DNA of 64,000 bases from Symsagittifera roscoffensis (GCF_963678635.1 NC_087062.1:60245584-60309583); one strand, 5' to 3'; positions 11,061-22,925 are shown, counted from the stretch's first letter. Translations and numbers: made by a program. The notes: generated by a model not told the origin, from the sequence alone.

Positions 11061-14000
11061 GCTGGCACCCCAACTAAGACGACGAGCGAGTCGTGCGGCG
11101 GAGAACCTGGTCACCGAGGAGTCCCGAGAACAGGAAGAGATGCCTATGACAACACGCCTGTACGTCATAAAGACGAAAGAACAGAACCGCAAAAATAAGA
11201 AAAAAATCGGCGAGGGAGATCGGAAGAGGGTTACTTGTGATTGTACCCGGAGCCTACTTCTCGCGGTATTCATAGCGGTGGTGTTGGTGTGCATCGGAAT
11301 ATCCATGTGTTTCATTGCATACCATGCCAGCAGCTCCATCATGGGGCTGGGGAGTAAAGATATGCACCCAGGGGAGGCGGACAAGCAGCTGAGTGAGGGG
11401 GACTCGAGAATATACAAACTGCTCTACAACTTGCGAATAGTGGGACCAATTTTAATGGGAACCGGTGGATTCATTATCTTGTGCAGCATTGTAGTGGCTT
11501 ACAGGGTAAGAAAAAAAACTTCGTTTATTATGTTTTAACTATATTCTTCCAATCAAAAACGCATCTCTAAGTCTGCACATGTACAATGAGAATAAAAATA
11601 CTCAAGATTTATGAAAAAAAATAGTACAGTAGGCCTCAACGAGTCCGAAAATGTAAGAGCTAGGATTCGGAATATTTAGCAAGTAGATAACACAAGATGG
11701 AACGATGTTTAGGACGAGAAGGAGAAAAAGGAAGTTGCTAGTGAGTTACTGAGTAGGATAGACCCCAGAGGCAGTGGCAATGTGGATGTCAATGGAGCCC
11801 CCTACGACATATACGATTTGGCCATCCGTAAGTATCTGCAAATCAGCGACGAAAAGACACGCAGGCGCAACACCCCTCAAGGCACAATCACACTCCCCAA
11901 TGGTAAGTAACGGTACTAACTAACAGAACGTACTGCAACTAACTGCTGCGCCATTTAATCGTGTAGACGTTACTGGTATTTCATGATATACTCTTTTTGC
12001 TTAGGCTGATCGTACATGATCGTATTTTTGGTGCAGTATTTCGTTATTCGCTAATGAGTCTTCACGCAGATATAGTTCCAGGACTAAGGAAAACATCAGA
12101 ACCTACAAAAGCTGTGCGCCTTGCAACGAGAACAGAAAAAAAACTGAAATTTTACGATCTAACGTGAGATCACATAAAAATCAATATCCATGAACAAAAA
12201 CTTTTTGGCTTTGACTATAATTCGATAATTTTCGGCTCAGTTCTCATAACGTAAGAGAAAGTTCAAAAACCTTTCGGAAAACAGTAGAACATATTTAACT
12301 GTTACAGAAAAGAAAGATTCGACCACCGGACCGACGCAGCAAAACTTTGGAGGACGATAAAAGCGCTGGACAACAAGACGAGCAAACAGCGGAGAAACCA
12401 GCCTATCAAGTTCAAGGGGAAAAAGAGGAAGAAGACGTTCACCTCCGCAAAAGACCTGGCACACAGATTCAACAAGCAGTTCACCACCCCGAGGCCCCAC
12501 ACGACGTCGCAAGCCTACAGGACCATCACCAAGAGTATCCAAAACAGGTCCCTCGAAGACCATCCGACAATCACCACAACCCAGGTGATCAAGGCACTGA
12601 AGAAAGCGAAAAACTCGAAAGCCACAGGCCCAGATGGCATCACAATGATCCATCTTAAACAGCTGGGACCCAAAGCCATAGAACATCTGACGAGCACGTT
12701 CAACCTGTCGATTTCAAGAAGTCAAATACCCGCCATCTGGAAGACTTCTATCATTATTCCACTACTGAAGCCAGGAAAACCCGCCAATGAGAGTGCCTCG
12801 TACCGGCCGATATCACTTCTTTGCCCCGCAGTCAAGATACTCGAGAAGTGCCTTCTCCCGATACTCCAGAAACACCTCAAGACGGCAGAACATCAACACG
12901 GCTTCAGACCGCGACACTCAACAGTCACAGCGCTCAATGAGCTATCAACTGTAATCGCAGACGGCTTCAATCAACGAAAACCCGCTGCCCGTACTGTTCT
13001 CGTTGCATTAGACCTCTCGAAAGCTTTCGATACTGTGTGTCACGCTACCCTCCTCAAGCTGATTAACAATTCCACGCTTCCAGGAGCACTTGTACGCTGG
13101 TTAGCCACGTACCTGCACGGTAGACAGGCCCGCACACTGTTCAGAGACACGGTGTCAAGCAGTCGTATTGTCAGATTTGGAGTTCCACAAGGATCGGTTG
13201 TGGCTCCTACGCTGTTCAATTTCTACGTGGCAGATGCTCCAATGCCTCCACCGACAATTTTCTTAGTATCCTATGCTGACGAGTTCACAGTTTTCGCCCT
13301 TGGGACCGACATAGAGACACTAAGCAAAGACATCAACAGCTACCTGACGACGCTCTGCAATTTTCTAGACTCTAGAGATTTGGAGGTTTCAACACCGAAA
13401 TGTTCCGTCACGCTCTTCACGCCCAGCACCAAAGAACACAAAATCACACCAGACGTGAAGATCAACGGGAAAGCCCTCATTCTAGCGAAAACACCAAAAA
13501 TACTAGGCGTCACCTTCGATACAGCCCTGACATTCGGCCCACACTGCAAACTAGCCGCAGCTAGAGGAAGGAGCAGAGTGAATATCTTGAAAGCGCTGGC
13601 AGGAACTACCTGGGGACAGAGCAAGGAAACCCTCATAGTAGCCTACCAAGCCTTCATCAGGCCCGTCTTAGAGTACGCATCACCAGTCTGGACTCCGATC
13701 GCTGCACAGACCCACGTAGAAACGCTGCAGAAAGTCCAAAACTCAGCCCTAAGAGTGGCCACAGGATGCACCACGATGACCGCTATCCAGCACCTGCACG
13801 ACGAGACGAAAATTCTACCTGTCAGGCGGCATATCCGTATGAAAGCAGTCCAGCACCAGCTAGCCCATCATCTCGAAGGACACCCTGGCAACAGGCTGCT
13901 AGACCGACCGGAACCGCCCAGAAACATGAAGGAAACGCTCTTCAGCAGGTACGAGAGGTACATCACTGCACTCCTCGAAACATCCGATTCAGAAGAAGAC

Positions 14001-17000
14001 GACGACACGCACGTTACCGAAGAGGACTACAGAGGGCTCCTCAAAAAAGTGCACACAAATGAGGTCAAAGACGCCCTAGACAACCGGGACAACAACAAAG
14101 TGCTCGACGAACCAGCCCCCAAACTGAGCAAGGATGAATTACGACTGCCGAGAGGTACTAGACGGACCCTTGCCCAGTTACGGAGCGGTTACTCCCCATT
14201 CCTACAAAGCTACCTACACAGACTAGATGAATCAACCCCAGAAACATGCCCACAGTGCAACTCAGAAACCCACACAACGGGTCACCTATTCAGGTGCAGC
14301 GCAAACCCGACTACAATCACCCCCCACGCACTCTGGGAAAACCCGATCGAAGCAGCTGCTTTCCTGCAACTCGATACAGAAGAAGCCACAAATGAGGGAC
14401 AAGAGGAGGGCCAAACTACGGGCACCTAGGCAACAACAACAACAACAACAACAGAACAGAAAAAAAACTGAAATTTTACGATCTAACGTGAGATCACATA
14501 AAAATCAATATCCATGAACAAAAACTTTTTGGCTTTGACTATAATTCGATAATTTTCGGCTCAGTTCTCATAACGTAAGAGAAAGTTCAAAAACCTTTCG
14601 GAAAACAGTAGAACATATTTAACTGTTACAGAAAAGAAAGATTTGAGCAACAAAAACAGTGCGAAGACGTCCCCACGCACAGACACAGATCGGAGCACTG
14701 GCCAATTAGAGAGCAGGAAGAATTCTATGAAGTCTCTGGAGAATGCCCTCATTAAGATAGGTGGACTGGTGCCTCAAGGCATGTTCATACGCAGGGGGTC
14801 GGAGGTAGCTCCCAGTCAGCTGCAGGTATGCAAAAAATAACATGAAAGACAGAATATTTCGACCATATCTGCCAACAATTTACTGTAAAATAAGCAAATT
14901 AGATGGAATCAAAACAGAGAAATGCGCAATTAGTTTTTTTGTGACAAGATAAAATTTCGCGGTCCTGTCTTTAAGGCCCCGAATTGTGATAAGTATATTA
15001 TTTTGCGTTAAGAGGAACACCTCACTTTAAAAGAACCTCACTTTAAAAGAAACTAGAAATAACATGAAAAAAAAACTGATTGCTATTCGATTTTCGTGTC
15101 CACTTATTTGGATTAAAACCTCGATCTTTGGGTCACGCGTAATTTCTGAAAAATATCTGGCGAGAAAGTTCATGGACAATGAATTTTTATTGCGTCCAAT
15201 TTTTAATCAGAGAAGAAGCTGAACTTGGCAAACACGAGCAAAAATGGCAAAAAGAGCCCCTACAATTCAAGAGGAAAAACTTGAAATAACAACATAGTCA
15301 AATGACAGTTGGAAAGCTGTCGATGAACGCAAGAAAAACGAAAAAAAAAACATATTTTTAAAAAGCCTCACCTTTCAAATTTTAAAGAAAAAAGGCCTGT
15401 ACAAAGGTGGTAGATGGGCGTTTTAAAAAACCAAATGTGATAGAGGGGTCATATATCTCACTAATTGTAAGCAAATACAGATTTTACTAAATTTATACAT
15501 GCCGCTCGATATAATTTGAGATGTTCTCAGAGGCAATTAACCTGCCTCATTTGAGCTAAGTTATGGCTTCATTTGAGCTAACTTGGATGCTTTAATTGAC
15601 ATCGCCGGAGCAAAAATTTAGAAAACCTTGTGGCAATCTGTTTACTGCTAGCTTCTTGAGACCACTTTATCGCATTTGAACTATATGGCCTCAAAACTCT
15701 TAGAATTTCTAGAACAATTTACGATGAACTTTTTTTGATAAAATTGCCCAATTTGAGAAAACTGGAACAATAGGTAGATTTTTTTCAACCGCTCGGAAAC
15801 ATGAAAATCCAACTTCGGAACTAGACGGTCATGCTTTTGCCCTTTTTGATTTTGTGATTGGAGAGCGCAATTTGCGTTCCGTTTAACAAATGAATTGGAA
15901 TTGAACTTAAAAAAATCAAAAAAAAATCAACTCGACGAGAAAAAATTTCAAGCCTGTTGCTTAAAAAAAATTTAAAAAATCAACTCGACACGTTCATCGA
16001 CACTTAATGACAAGGTTGGTAAAAAAAGGTTTTTCATTGAAAAAATCAATTAAACAGCGTTCTTTTAATAAAAAACATGTTTTTTTTCAGTTGGTTCAGT
16101 TCGCAGTAAAGAAATGCAAGTTTTTCGCATTTTTAAAGCTCCATTTGGTTTCCTTTAATTTTCATAGAACATTCTTGTCGTTGAGAAATGACTTTCTAAT
16201 CCAGCTGAGTTGGAAACTCCGGAAAGAGAGCCAATAGCATTATCAACCAAGGCTGGTTCGGAACTCAGCCTCTTTCCCATTCTGATACCCCTATTGCTAC
16301 GGTTCGACTCTCAGACATCGCTAGTTTTCAGCGGAAAATATTATAAAATAACAAACACTGTTTTTTATTTTCTGTTTTAGAATGTGCTTTTTTGCCTTGT
16401 TTCAAAACATGTATTAAAACACTCCCAACCCTTCTTAATAAGCCTTCTAAAAGAAAACTGTGATTACTTCGGAATCGAGCCCGAGTCCTCCGGAATCCTG
16501 GGCACACTCTAAACCGCTATACCACAGCTGCCACCGACGTTTGACTTAAATACCAGACACAAAGGAATGCGTTTGATCTACCCGGATGTAAGTTTTAACT
16601 AAGCTGATGTAAGTTTTAATTAAGCGGATGTAATTATTAACTAAGCGGATGTACGTTTTAACTAAGCAAATATAGGCAGATTTTGCAATAAAGTTTGCGA
16701 TTTTGATTGGTAAAAAAGTGGCCTTCTAAAATAAAACTTAATCAACCACAAGCTACATTTGTATAAACAACGATATCAACGCTGAATTAAAAACTTTTTC
16801 AGTATATATATTCTGATTCTTCCAGAACCGAACGTGTGGAGGGGTATATCTTCCGTTTAGCAGTATCCGGTTCCACCTTCAGAAGGCGGAAGACGCTAGG
16901 GCCCCTTCTTTTCGATTGAAAATTTTATTACTAAAATTAATTTGCAAATAACTGCGAGACATGGTATTATAAAACGATCAGTAAACAAGATCTGGGCCTT

Positions 17001-19056
17001 ATAGTAATGTAGCACTCAATTCCATGGCAGCCTCTCTATGAGGAAAAAAAAACAATACTATGAATGTAGGAGAGCGAGGATATGGGCAGGACAGGTTCAG
17101 TGCTCATTCCAAGATCCACGCAGCAGACTAGCCAACAGAGCACTGTGGAAGTGAACAACTATCCTCTGAGGACCACTGTCAGTTGCACTGTGGCCATTCC
17201 CAATATGTCCAGAAACACAAACAACCCAGTCCAGTCAGAGAGTAGCAGCGAGGATAGTAATAAATCCACACCCAAGAAAAACAAAGTCAGTAATTCTAAC
17301 AACAACTTGCTCTAATTATGACTCCAAGAACACATTTAATAGCTCTTAATGGCATAATTGACCGCAAATTATGGCATTTACACACCAGGTGCTTTCGAAT
17401 TTAGAAAAAATAAAAAGGCAAAGTTGCTTAATATTTTGCAGCGAAGAAATTCTTGGGCAAAAGTCTGCGTAGGTCCAGAAAACATGCGTGGAAGTGTTAA
17501 TGGTTTGATCGCCTAAAAATTTAAATTTCAAAACAATTAAATAATTTATGTCTACAAAAATGTATGCTTCGATTTAGCGCCCCAACAGTTCTGTTCTCGA
17601 TACACCTCGCACTCAAGAGCAGACTCCGAATCAGACAACAACGAATAAGAAACAGAGCAAGAGCGAAGTGCAGAAATCAGGAAATGAAAAGAGCAGCAAA
17701 AGCAATAACCAACCTTCAAGAGCAGCTTCAGGCCGAATACCAGGCAACCGGAAGAGTGTTCCCTTGCTGGTTGTAAACGACCACATTAAAGTTAGCAGCG
17801 CATTTAAGCTCTGATCCGAAACCATGATAAAATTAAAATAGTAGGTGGTTGTCAAAGTAATGCAGAATTTTCTGACCTCGGTAACTATTGCAAAAAAAAT
17901 GAAAATATCAAAGTCGAAAAATAATCGAAAACCATTTTCGAAAAAAATCGTATTTTTTTCTTCCTGAGATATGAGGGTACGGAGAGGGGAATGATATTAA
18001 CCTTCAAGAAATAAACAATTACACAGATGCGAAGCGCAGTCTTGCATCACTTGCATTTTAGCACAAACATATCATAGCAAGCTAGCCGACAGAACAAAAA
18101 GATGATAGCCGCGAAAAACGATTAAAAAAACCCAGATCTACCAAATTTTTATACGTCTGCTTCGAGTTGCTTAGAATGCAGTTCATGTTAAGGAAAACAT
18201 ATCAAATATTCGGTATTAAATTGGGATCGAAACAAAACTTACAGAGGCGAAGCTGCGCTTCGCAAACGCTAGCGATAGAACACGACAAAAAGATTTATAA
18301 AAAAAACTAAAAATAAGCCTCGGCTTCGAACCTGGCGACCTCGAGAATTGGAGTCTCACGCCCTGCATTTCAAAAAATTGCGAGATATATTGAGAAAGAA
18401 AATTTCTGAAATCGTGTTTTTATTATTGTTATGTTGTTTGAAATAAATAGCTCTTTTCGGTTCATTTGATGAATTAAAAAGGTATCAACTGTGTTAACTT
18501 ATTACTATTCGAATGTCAACGCACATGCCATCAAAAGCCGCAAAGATGCCACCAAAAGTTTGAAAAAAAAAGAATAGTCGTAGTATAACACTAACGCTCA
18601 CTAAAGTTCGCTAGTGTAAAGAAGCGGCAATTAAGCCGAAATAATTGAGCGACGAAAAAAAATTTCAAAAAAATTGAGCTTTGGAAAAGTTTAAGTCATC
18701 ACACCCTATGGTCAACTAAAGAGTCAACAGCGATTCGTATATGAATTAAGTAGTTTGCAAGCTATTTTTTTTTCTCAGGGAAAAAATTTTACATCAATAA
18801 CTGGAAACTGCATTTTTTAAAATCAAAATTCAATAGTTTTGACACTAATTTAGTTTTTTTTTAGCAGACAGGCCAAAACCAGAAGAAGATAGAGGAGTTG
18901 AAGAGAGAAGACAGCAGTGGGAGCACAGGTAGCGATACAGGAGTGATCCCCAATGGAGCAATGTGCCCCCCTTCCCCTTCCCCTTCCATTAATCATACTG
19001 GAGGACTCAATCAGCTCCCCAACAAGGCAATGAAACTGACAGAAGTGTCCGATTAG
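11061..19056 (+). CDS. two-pass membrane protein, TMEM200/DUF2371-like, six exons
   Basis: Exons: 11061-11505, 11713-11902, 14632-14825, 17070-17285, 17620-17772 and 18865-19056 (stop TAG). Every junction has GT-AG and phase-compatible ends: 0, then 1 (G/AA restores a Glu codon), then 0, 0, 0. A Met at 11140 is the first in the readable frame, but the frame is open back to an acceptor-like CAG at 11058-11060, so a 5' exon may be missing. The first exon has a basic N-terminus, then two hydrophobic segments (LLLAVFIAVVLVCIGISMCF and VGPILMGTGGFIILCSIVVA) around a loop of about 45 residues. The GP-(I/F)-x-MG-x-G-x-(F/I) pattern in the second segment, followed by a charged tail, resembles TMEM200 proteins from memory. 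The tail is rich in Ser, Asn, Gln and Lys. Exon 4 could also end at its own TAA (17313-17315) in a shorter isoform; exon 5 is the least certain exon. Function of the family is unknown to me. A LINE interrupts the gene just before exon 3. Confidence 0.65.
12129..12319. repeat. 191-bp target-site duplication, left copy
   Basis: Matches 14453-14643 base for base by eye, at a constant offset of 2324. It includes a copy of the exon-3 acceptor (TGTTACAG at 12300-12307) and the first codons of exon 3. Sequence diverges from the other copy immediately outside both ends. Confidence 0.9.
12320..14452 (+). mobile_element. 5'-truncated non-LTR retrotransposon (Jockey-type LINE)
   Basis: A 2133-bp insertion lies between the two 191-bp direct repeats. 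It contains one open frame to the stop at 14427-14429 and ends in seven CAA units (14431-14452). The 5' end is cut inside the sequence leading into reverse transcriptase, so endonuclease and any ORF1 are missing, as in abortive target-primed reverse transcription. Confidence 0.9.
12321..14429 (+). CDS. LINE reverse transcriptase ORF, N-terminally truncated
   Basis: About 702 codons with no stop; the first Met is at 12585. Reverse transcriptase blocks in order: KKAKNSKATGPDGI, IIIPLLKPGK, SYRPISLL, EHQHGFRPRHST, LVALDLSKAFDTV (first catalytic Asp), FGVPQGSVVAPTLF, and SYADEFTVF where YADD is expected. The second aspartate of the catalytic pair is therefore Glu (codon GAG near 13279), which would be expected to weaken or abolish activity. 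The thumb region follows, then a C-terminal CPQC-x(6)-H-x(3)-H-x(4)-C knuckle typical of Jockey-superfamily LINEs. The stop lies one base before the CAA tail, so there is essentially no 3' UTR. No RNase H domain is seen. Confidence 0.85.
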   Translation, partial: DHRTDAAKLWRTIKALDNKTSKQRRNQPIKFKGKKRKKTFTSAKDLAHRFNKQFTTPRPHTTSQAYRTITKSIQNRSLEDHPTITTTQVIKALKKAKNSKATGPDGITMIHLKQLGPKAIEHLTSTFNLSISRSQIPAIWKTSIIIPLLKPGKPANESASYRPISLLCPAVKILEKCLLPILQKHLKTAEHQHGFRPRHSTVTALNELSTVIADGFNQRKPAARTVLVALDLSKAFDTVCHATLLKLINNSTLPGALVRWLATYLHGRQARTLFRDTVSSSRIVRFGVPQGSVVAPTLFNFYVADAPMPPPTIFLVSYADEFTVFALGTDIETLSKDINSYLTTLCNFLDSRDLEVSTPKCSVTLFTPSTKEHKITPDVKINGKALILAKTPKILGVTFDTALTFGPHCKLAAARGRSRVNILKALAGTTWGQSKETLIVAYQAFIRPVLEYASPVWTPIAAQTHVETLQKVQNSALRVATGCTTMTAIQHLHDETKILPVRRHIRMKAVQHQLAHHLEGHPGNRLLDRPEPPRNMKETLFSRYERYITALLETSDSEEDDDTHVTEEDYRGLLKKVHTNEVKDALDNRDNNKVLDEPAPKLSKDELRLPRGTRRTLAQLRSGYSPFLQSYLHRLDESTPETCPQCNSETHTTGHLFRCSANPTTITPHALWENPIEAAAFLQLDTEEATNEGQEEGQTTGT
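14453..14643. repeat. 191-bp target-site duplication, right copy
   Basis: Second copy of the direct repeat flanking the LINE. It contains the acceptor (TGTTACAG, ending 14631) that joins in frame to exon 3 of the TMEM200-like gene, so this is the functional-context copy. Confidence 0.9.
14826..17069. other. intron 3 of the TMEM200-like gene; tRNA-like relic and 25-bp repeats
   Basis: Mostly unremarkable AT-rich intron. At about 16463-16535 the minus strand reads as a tRNA-like segment (A-box-like TGTGGTATAGCGGT, B-box-like GGCTCGATTCC). At about 16583-16672 a unit close to GCGGATGTAAGTTTTAACTA is repeated about four times in tandem. Confidence 0.5.
18238..18600. repeat. dispersed repeat family A, copy 2
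   Basis: Starts ACAGAGGCGAAGC with the perfect GCGAAGC-TGC-GCTTCGC hairpin, contains a minus-strand tRNA-like B box (TTCGAACCTGG) near 18330, and shares TTTCGGTTCATTTGATGAATT with copies 1 and 3. It lies in intron 5 of the TMEM200-like gene. Confidence 0.75.
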
Positions 19057-20235
19057 AAAACTAGAAGACTAGAGTGTTGTTGAGGGCTTGTGATTGTTTT
19101 CTAAAATCAATTAGATATTGCTATAACTCGTTTTTGAGTTGCATACAAATTGAGCGACTCTTTTTCAGCCCCCTTTCATTGATGTTACTGATTTTTATTT
19201 AAACAAGAGCAGCCGGTCGCCGCGCAAGTATCACCGAAAACGCAGTATTAATGAAAAAATTCTATAAGATACTTTCATAATTTTTCAAATTCGTGTGTTT
19301 TTTGAGGCGTTGTGTGATGAGAGGGACTAAACGTTTTGCAGATAACTTTTTTGATTTTTTTTTTAAAAAAAATTTTTTTGCCAAGAAAGCGCTGCATAAA
19401 AATTCATAAAGCAGTTTTCCTGTAGTAAAACTAAGTTTTTTGCTACTTGAAGGAAAAAATTTCTCTCATAAGATTTACTCGCTCGCTGTACTCGCTCGAA
19501 ATTAAAAACCAAAACCTTCGAATCAGTTTCTCGACACTGGGAAGACTTTTTGAAAAATTTTCAACATCTTTCGAATCACGACTGAAATGGTTTCAATATG
19601 ATATATCACTCAACCCATTCCAATTTCCGATGATTAATTGTGCTACCTGATTCTGCGAGGAACAAGGAAAAAAAAAAGAAAACACACCCCAAAGACATAG
19701 CCTCTCCCCCTTTCAGTGGTCGGAACCAAAAACTTACACAGCAAAACGTTTAAATATACTTGCCCCAATTGAATGCAGAGAAACTTTGAGAAAAATTGTT
19801 AGGGGAAGACTGGAACTTGTTATCGTAACTAGTAACGAAGCGTACCATAATAGTCATAATAAAAACTTGTTGTCCTGAAGTAGTATTGCAGCGTACTATA
19901 ATACCATAAAAACAATACAACTATTACCTCGCCATACTCGCCCGAAATTAAGAATAAACGGCAAAAATTCGACACCCTTTTTTCTCGGAACAAAAAAATA
20001 TTTGAAAATTTTTAAAAGTCGTTCGAATCACGGCTGAAAGTGCTTTAAAATGATGCATCACTCGGCCGATTCTAATTTTTAACTGTGGTACCTGAGTTTG
20101 CGTAGAACAAATAGTTAGAAAATCTAAAACAAACCCAAAGACAAAGTTCATCCCCACTTTCAGTGGTCGGAAAATGACTTTCGCTGTAATAAAACATTTA
20201 AAGATATATCAAATAACAGCTTTAAAATTTTTTTC
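19057..20235 (-). repeat. two partial family B copies downstream of the TMEM200-like gene
   Basis: Minus-oriented B fragments at about 19.40-19.73 kb (ending TTTCAGTGGTCGGAACC) and 19.91-20.17 kb (ending TTTCAGTGGTCGGAAA), each with the GATATATCACTC or GATGCATCACTC segment. No gene recognised. Confidence 0.6.
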
Positions 20236-20830
20236 TACACAGAAGCGAAGCTGCGCTTCGCAAACACTTGCGAGAACACGACCAAAAAGCAGCTTTATCA
20301 AGTGAAGTAAGAAAAAGAAGAAAAAAGCCTCGAATTAGCAAAAACTCGGCAACATGTAGGATTCGAATCTGCGACCTACTGCAATCAAGAAATTATGAGT
20401 CTCACGCGCTATTCACTAAGCCACGCAAGCTTAACAACCGACAAACACTTGTCACGAATAAGGCACCAAATACAAATAGACTCAATTTTGCAAAAGATAA
20501 TTTGAAATATAACAAACTGAAGGCAAACACACCAACTTTGCATGAAACAAATCGCAAAGCATTAAGCCAGATTATGTATAAATAATCCATTTCAAAAAAA
20601 TTACGAGATATATTGTGTTAGAAATTTTCTGGAATCGAGTTTTCATTATTGTTATCTTTGAAACAAACCACTTTTTTCGGTTCATTTGATGAATTAAAAA
20701 TGCATCAACTCTGTTAACTTATTACTACTCGAATGTCAAAGCACATGCTATGAAAAAGCTGTGAAGGTGCCCCAAAAGTGGCACCAATATTTGCGACTTA
20801 AATTGGAACAAAAAGAAGGTTCCGTACTTC
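20236..20830. repeat. dispersed repeat family A, copy 3
   Basis: The best-preserved A copy: ACACAGAAGCGAAGC hairpin end, CGAGAACACGACCAAAAAGCAG, then a minus-strand tRNA-like segment (20350-20430, with GATTCGAATC and, on the minus strand, TGGCTTAGTGAATAGCG as A box). The overlapping 105-codon ORF is not a gene. Confidence 0.8.
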
Positions 20831-21599
20831 GCAAGAGTAAACATCCAAATTGCGGTACAAACTATTCTTAACTAACTATTTTTGTAACTTTACGAGAAAG
20901 ATACGGTGAAATTTGAAAAGAACCAAATATGCTTAAAACAAGAAAATTTCCTCATTTGATAAAGTGAAATCATAAGCACACAACATGATTCAATTAAAAA
21001 GAGCCAACAGAAAATTGGAAAGGGGTCACTAAGGAAGTCGGACAAAAATTTTTTGACTTCTTTAAACATTTTAAAACTTTCACATAACAAAAAAAACATC
21101 CCATACGCAGGTCTTTGAAATGCGAGCAATGTTTATGATCGACACTCTTTTCGTAAAACGAACCCAATTAACTGGGTGAAAGAGTTTTTGTTTCTTCCAC
21201 TGGGAAATCTAAGAATTAAAATCCAAGTTTGACTTTAAACTTTATTAACGTTTTCTACGCCATTTGCACTGTCGTATATGGAGAGCGCAATTTGTCTTCC
21301 TTTAATTTTGATTTTTCGCGGTTTCAGACTGATTTTTCGCGGTTAACTTTTAAGACTCCTTTCCGAAAAAAAATCAACATTGCCTAAGAGAAGAGTGTTC
21401 ACTGTGTTCATTGCCACATAAAGATGACGTTCAAGTGTAAAAAAACCGAAATCAATCACAAATCATATTGGGTAAGGCCAGCATTAAAACGATTTTTGTT
21501 TTAGCCAAAGGGCGCCACAAAAATGAAGGAAAAAATTAAAAACACAACATTTCTGTAGTCATCATTTTTATCGCTATAGTCATGAGTTATCCCACTCAC
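20831..21599. other. no gene seen
   Basis: AT-rich; probably intron downstream of the minus-strand exon ending at 21600. No repeat family or RNA recognised. Confidence 0.35.
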
Positions 21600-22925
21600 C
21601 ATTCTGGGCAGGGGAAGACAGGGCAAGTCCCTGGGGTCCTGTGTGGGGGTCGCATCTGAAGTAGGCTTGCCCAGTTTCAACAACTTCGCGTGCAATCTCT
21701 CTATTCGCACACTAAAGGGGGTACTCTGTCTGTAGAGAGAAGACTGCCCAGACTGAGTCCTAGAAGGGTTATCGGAGTCCCCAAAACCCAGTCGTGAAGT
21801 ATCGGCAGTGGTGGGAGCGCGACTGTAGTTACCCAGCAGTTGGTGGTCTATGCTTATCATGCTGGTCTGGGAAGGCGTAACAACTGGGTGCTCGTTGTTG
21901 CTGCATGCCAATTTAGCCCCGTCAGACACTTTCTCGCAAATACTGAATATTCTTTTGTCCAAAGTTTCAAGTGCGCGTCTCTATTCAAATTGAATTTAAA
22001 CATGACATCAGGTCTGATTAAGGGGGCGTGGAGGGGATCTAACCACTTGAAGGATCCCTTTTCGGTACTATTTTACTTCATCATCTCGCAAATATTGTGA
22101 GGGAAAGGAAAGAACACTGGTTCAAACTTTTCAGGATTAAAGTGTTGAAGTTCATAATTCTGTTTTGAACTATTTGTCCCTCTCATAAATGGTTAAGCCT
22201 GTAAACTAATCGCAGTAAAATTATGCCAGGTCTTGAGTAAAACTTTTAAAAGTGGGAGTTGGTGAAGTTTTTCATGGCGCTTTAATTAGATTTAAAACTA
22301 ACCTCAAAGTCATAGAACTCTGGAAGATTGGCGATTAGCTCGGGCGGCGGTGGCAGCCCTATTTCACTATCTAAAGCAAATAACTCCCCAGATCAGGAGA
22401 GTTTGAATGAAATCAACTCTTTGCTCGGCAGACGGATAAAGACGCTTTAAATAGCATTATGCAAATAACCGCTGAAAGGTCGAAAAAAAATTCCAAAGAG
22501 GAGCAATACTCAAAAAAGTTCCTCAATCAATAATTAACAAAGAAATCAATGATGAAGAAATCTGATGAGCCTGTATACCTTTTTTATTAAGCTTAAAATG
22601 TAGCCCGTATTTCAATGTCGAATTAGATATAAGAATGAAATATGAATTATTCATACCTGGAGGTTCAACATATGATTCGCACACCGCGATTCCCAAATTG
22701 TGAAGACTGTTGGGATCCTGCATAACCATCGCTTCAGTGTTCCTATGGAACGAGTACTGCTTGTGCTTGTGCTTCCAGTACATGTCAACCACGTCCAATT
22801 CCTCCTTCCCTTTTCGTAGCGCATTGTTGGATCCAAGAATGCTGTTCGGCAAGAAGTGAACTGATTTGCTGCTTCCAAGAGCGCGCGAAGCATGCCGCGA
22901 AGTTTCCGGCGACCACGGTGAGCTT
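21600..22925 (-). CDS. unidentified minus-strand gene, three middle exons
   Basis: Three exon-like blocks: 22925-22657 (acceptor CTAACTGCTAG, donor G/GTATGA, about 89 codons including HFLPNSILGSNNALRKGKEE and VVDMYWKHKHKQYSFHRN), 22370-22303 (acceptor TTTGCTTTAG, donor GAG/GTTAGT, includes GLPPPPELIANLPEFYDFE) and about 21932-21600 (111 codons, Ser/Thr-rich, ending PRM before donor GTGAGT). Phases agree: the first ends in phase 1, and the 2 nt opening the second restore an Asp codon; the second ends and the third starts in phase 0. The acceptor of the third is poor (GCGAG, no pyrimidine tract). The first needs two bases from an upstream exon I did not find. No membrane segment or known domain recognised. 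Linked by phase and strand to the exons at 28.5-33.2 kb upstream and possibly those at 2.2-6.2 kb downstream. Confidence 0.55.

Noticed and set aside
12237-12703. Minus- and plus-frame ORFs of 62-149 codons around the LINE 5' end
   Set aside because: Shadows of the LINE reverse transcriptase frame in other frames; no independent motifs.
20268-20585. 105-codon ORF with a homologous 64-codon ORF at 714
   Set aside because: Both arise from family A repeats and cover the tRNA-like segment; length and reading are not conserved.
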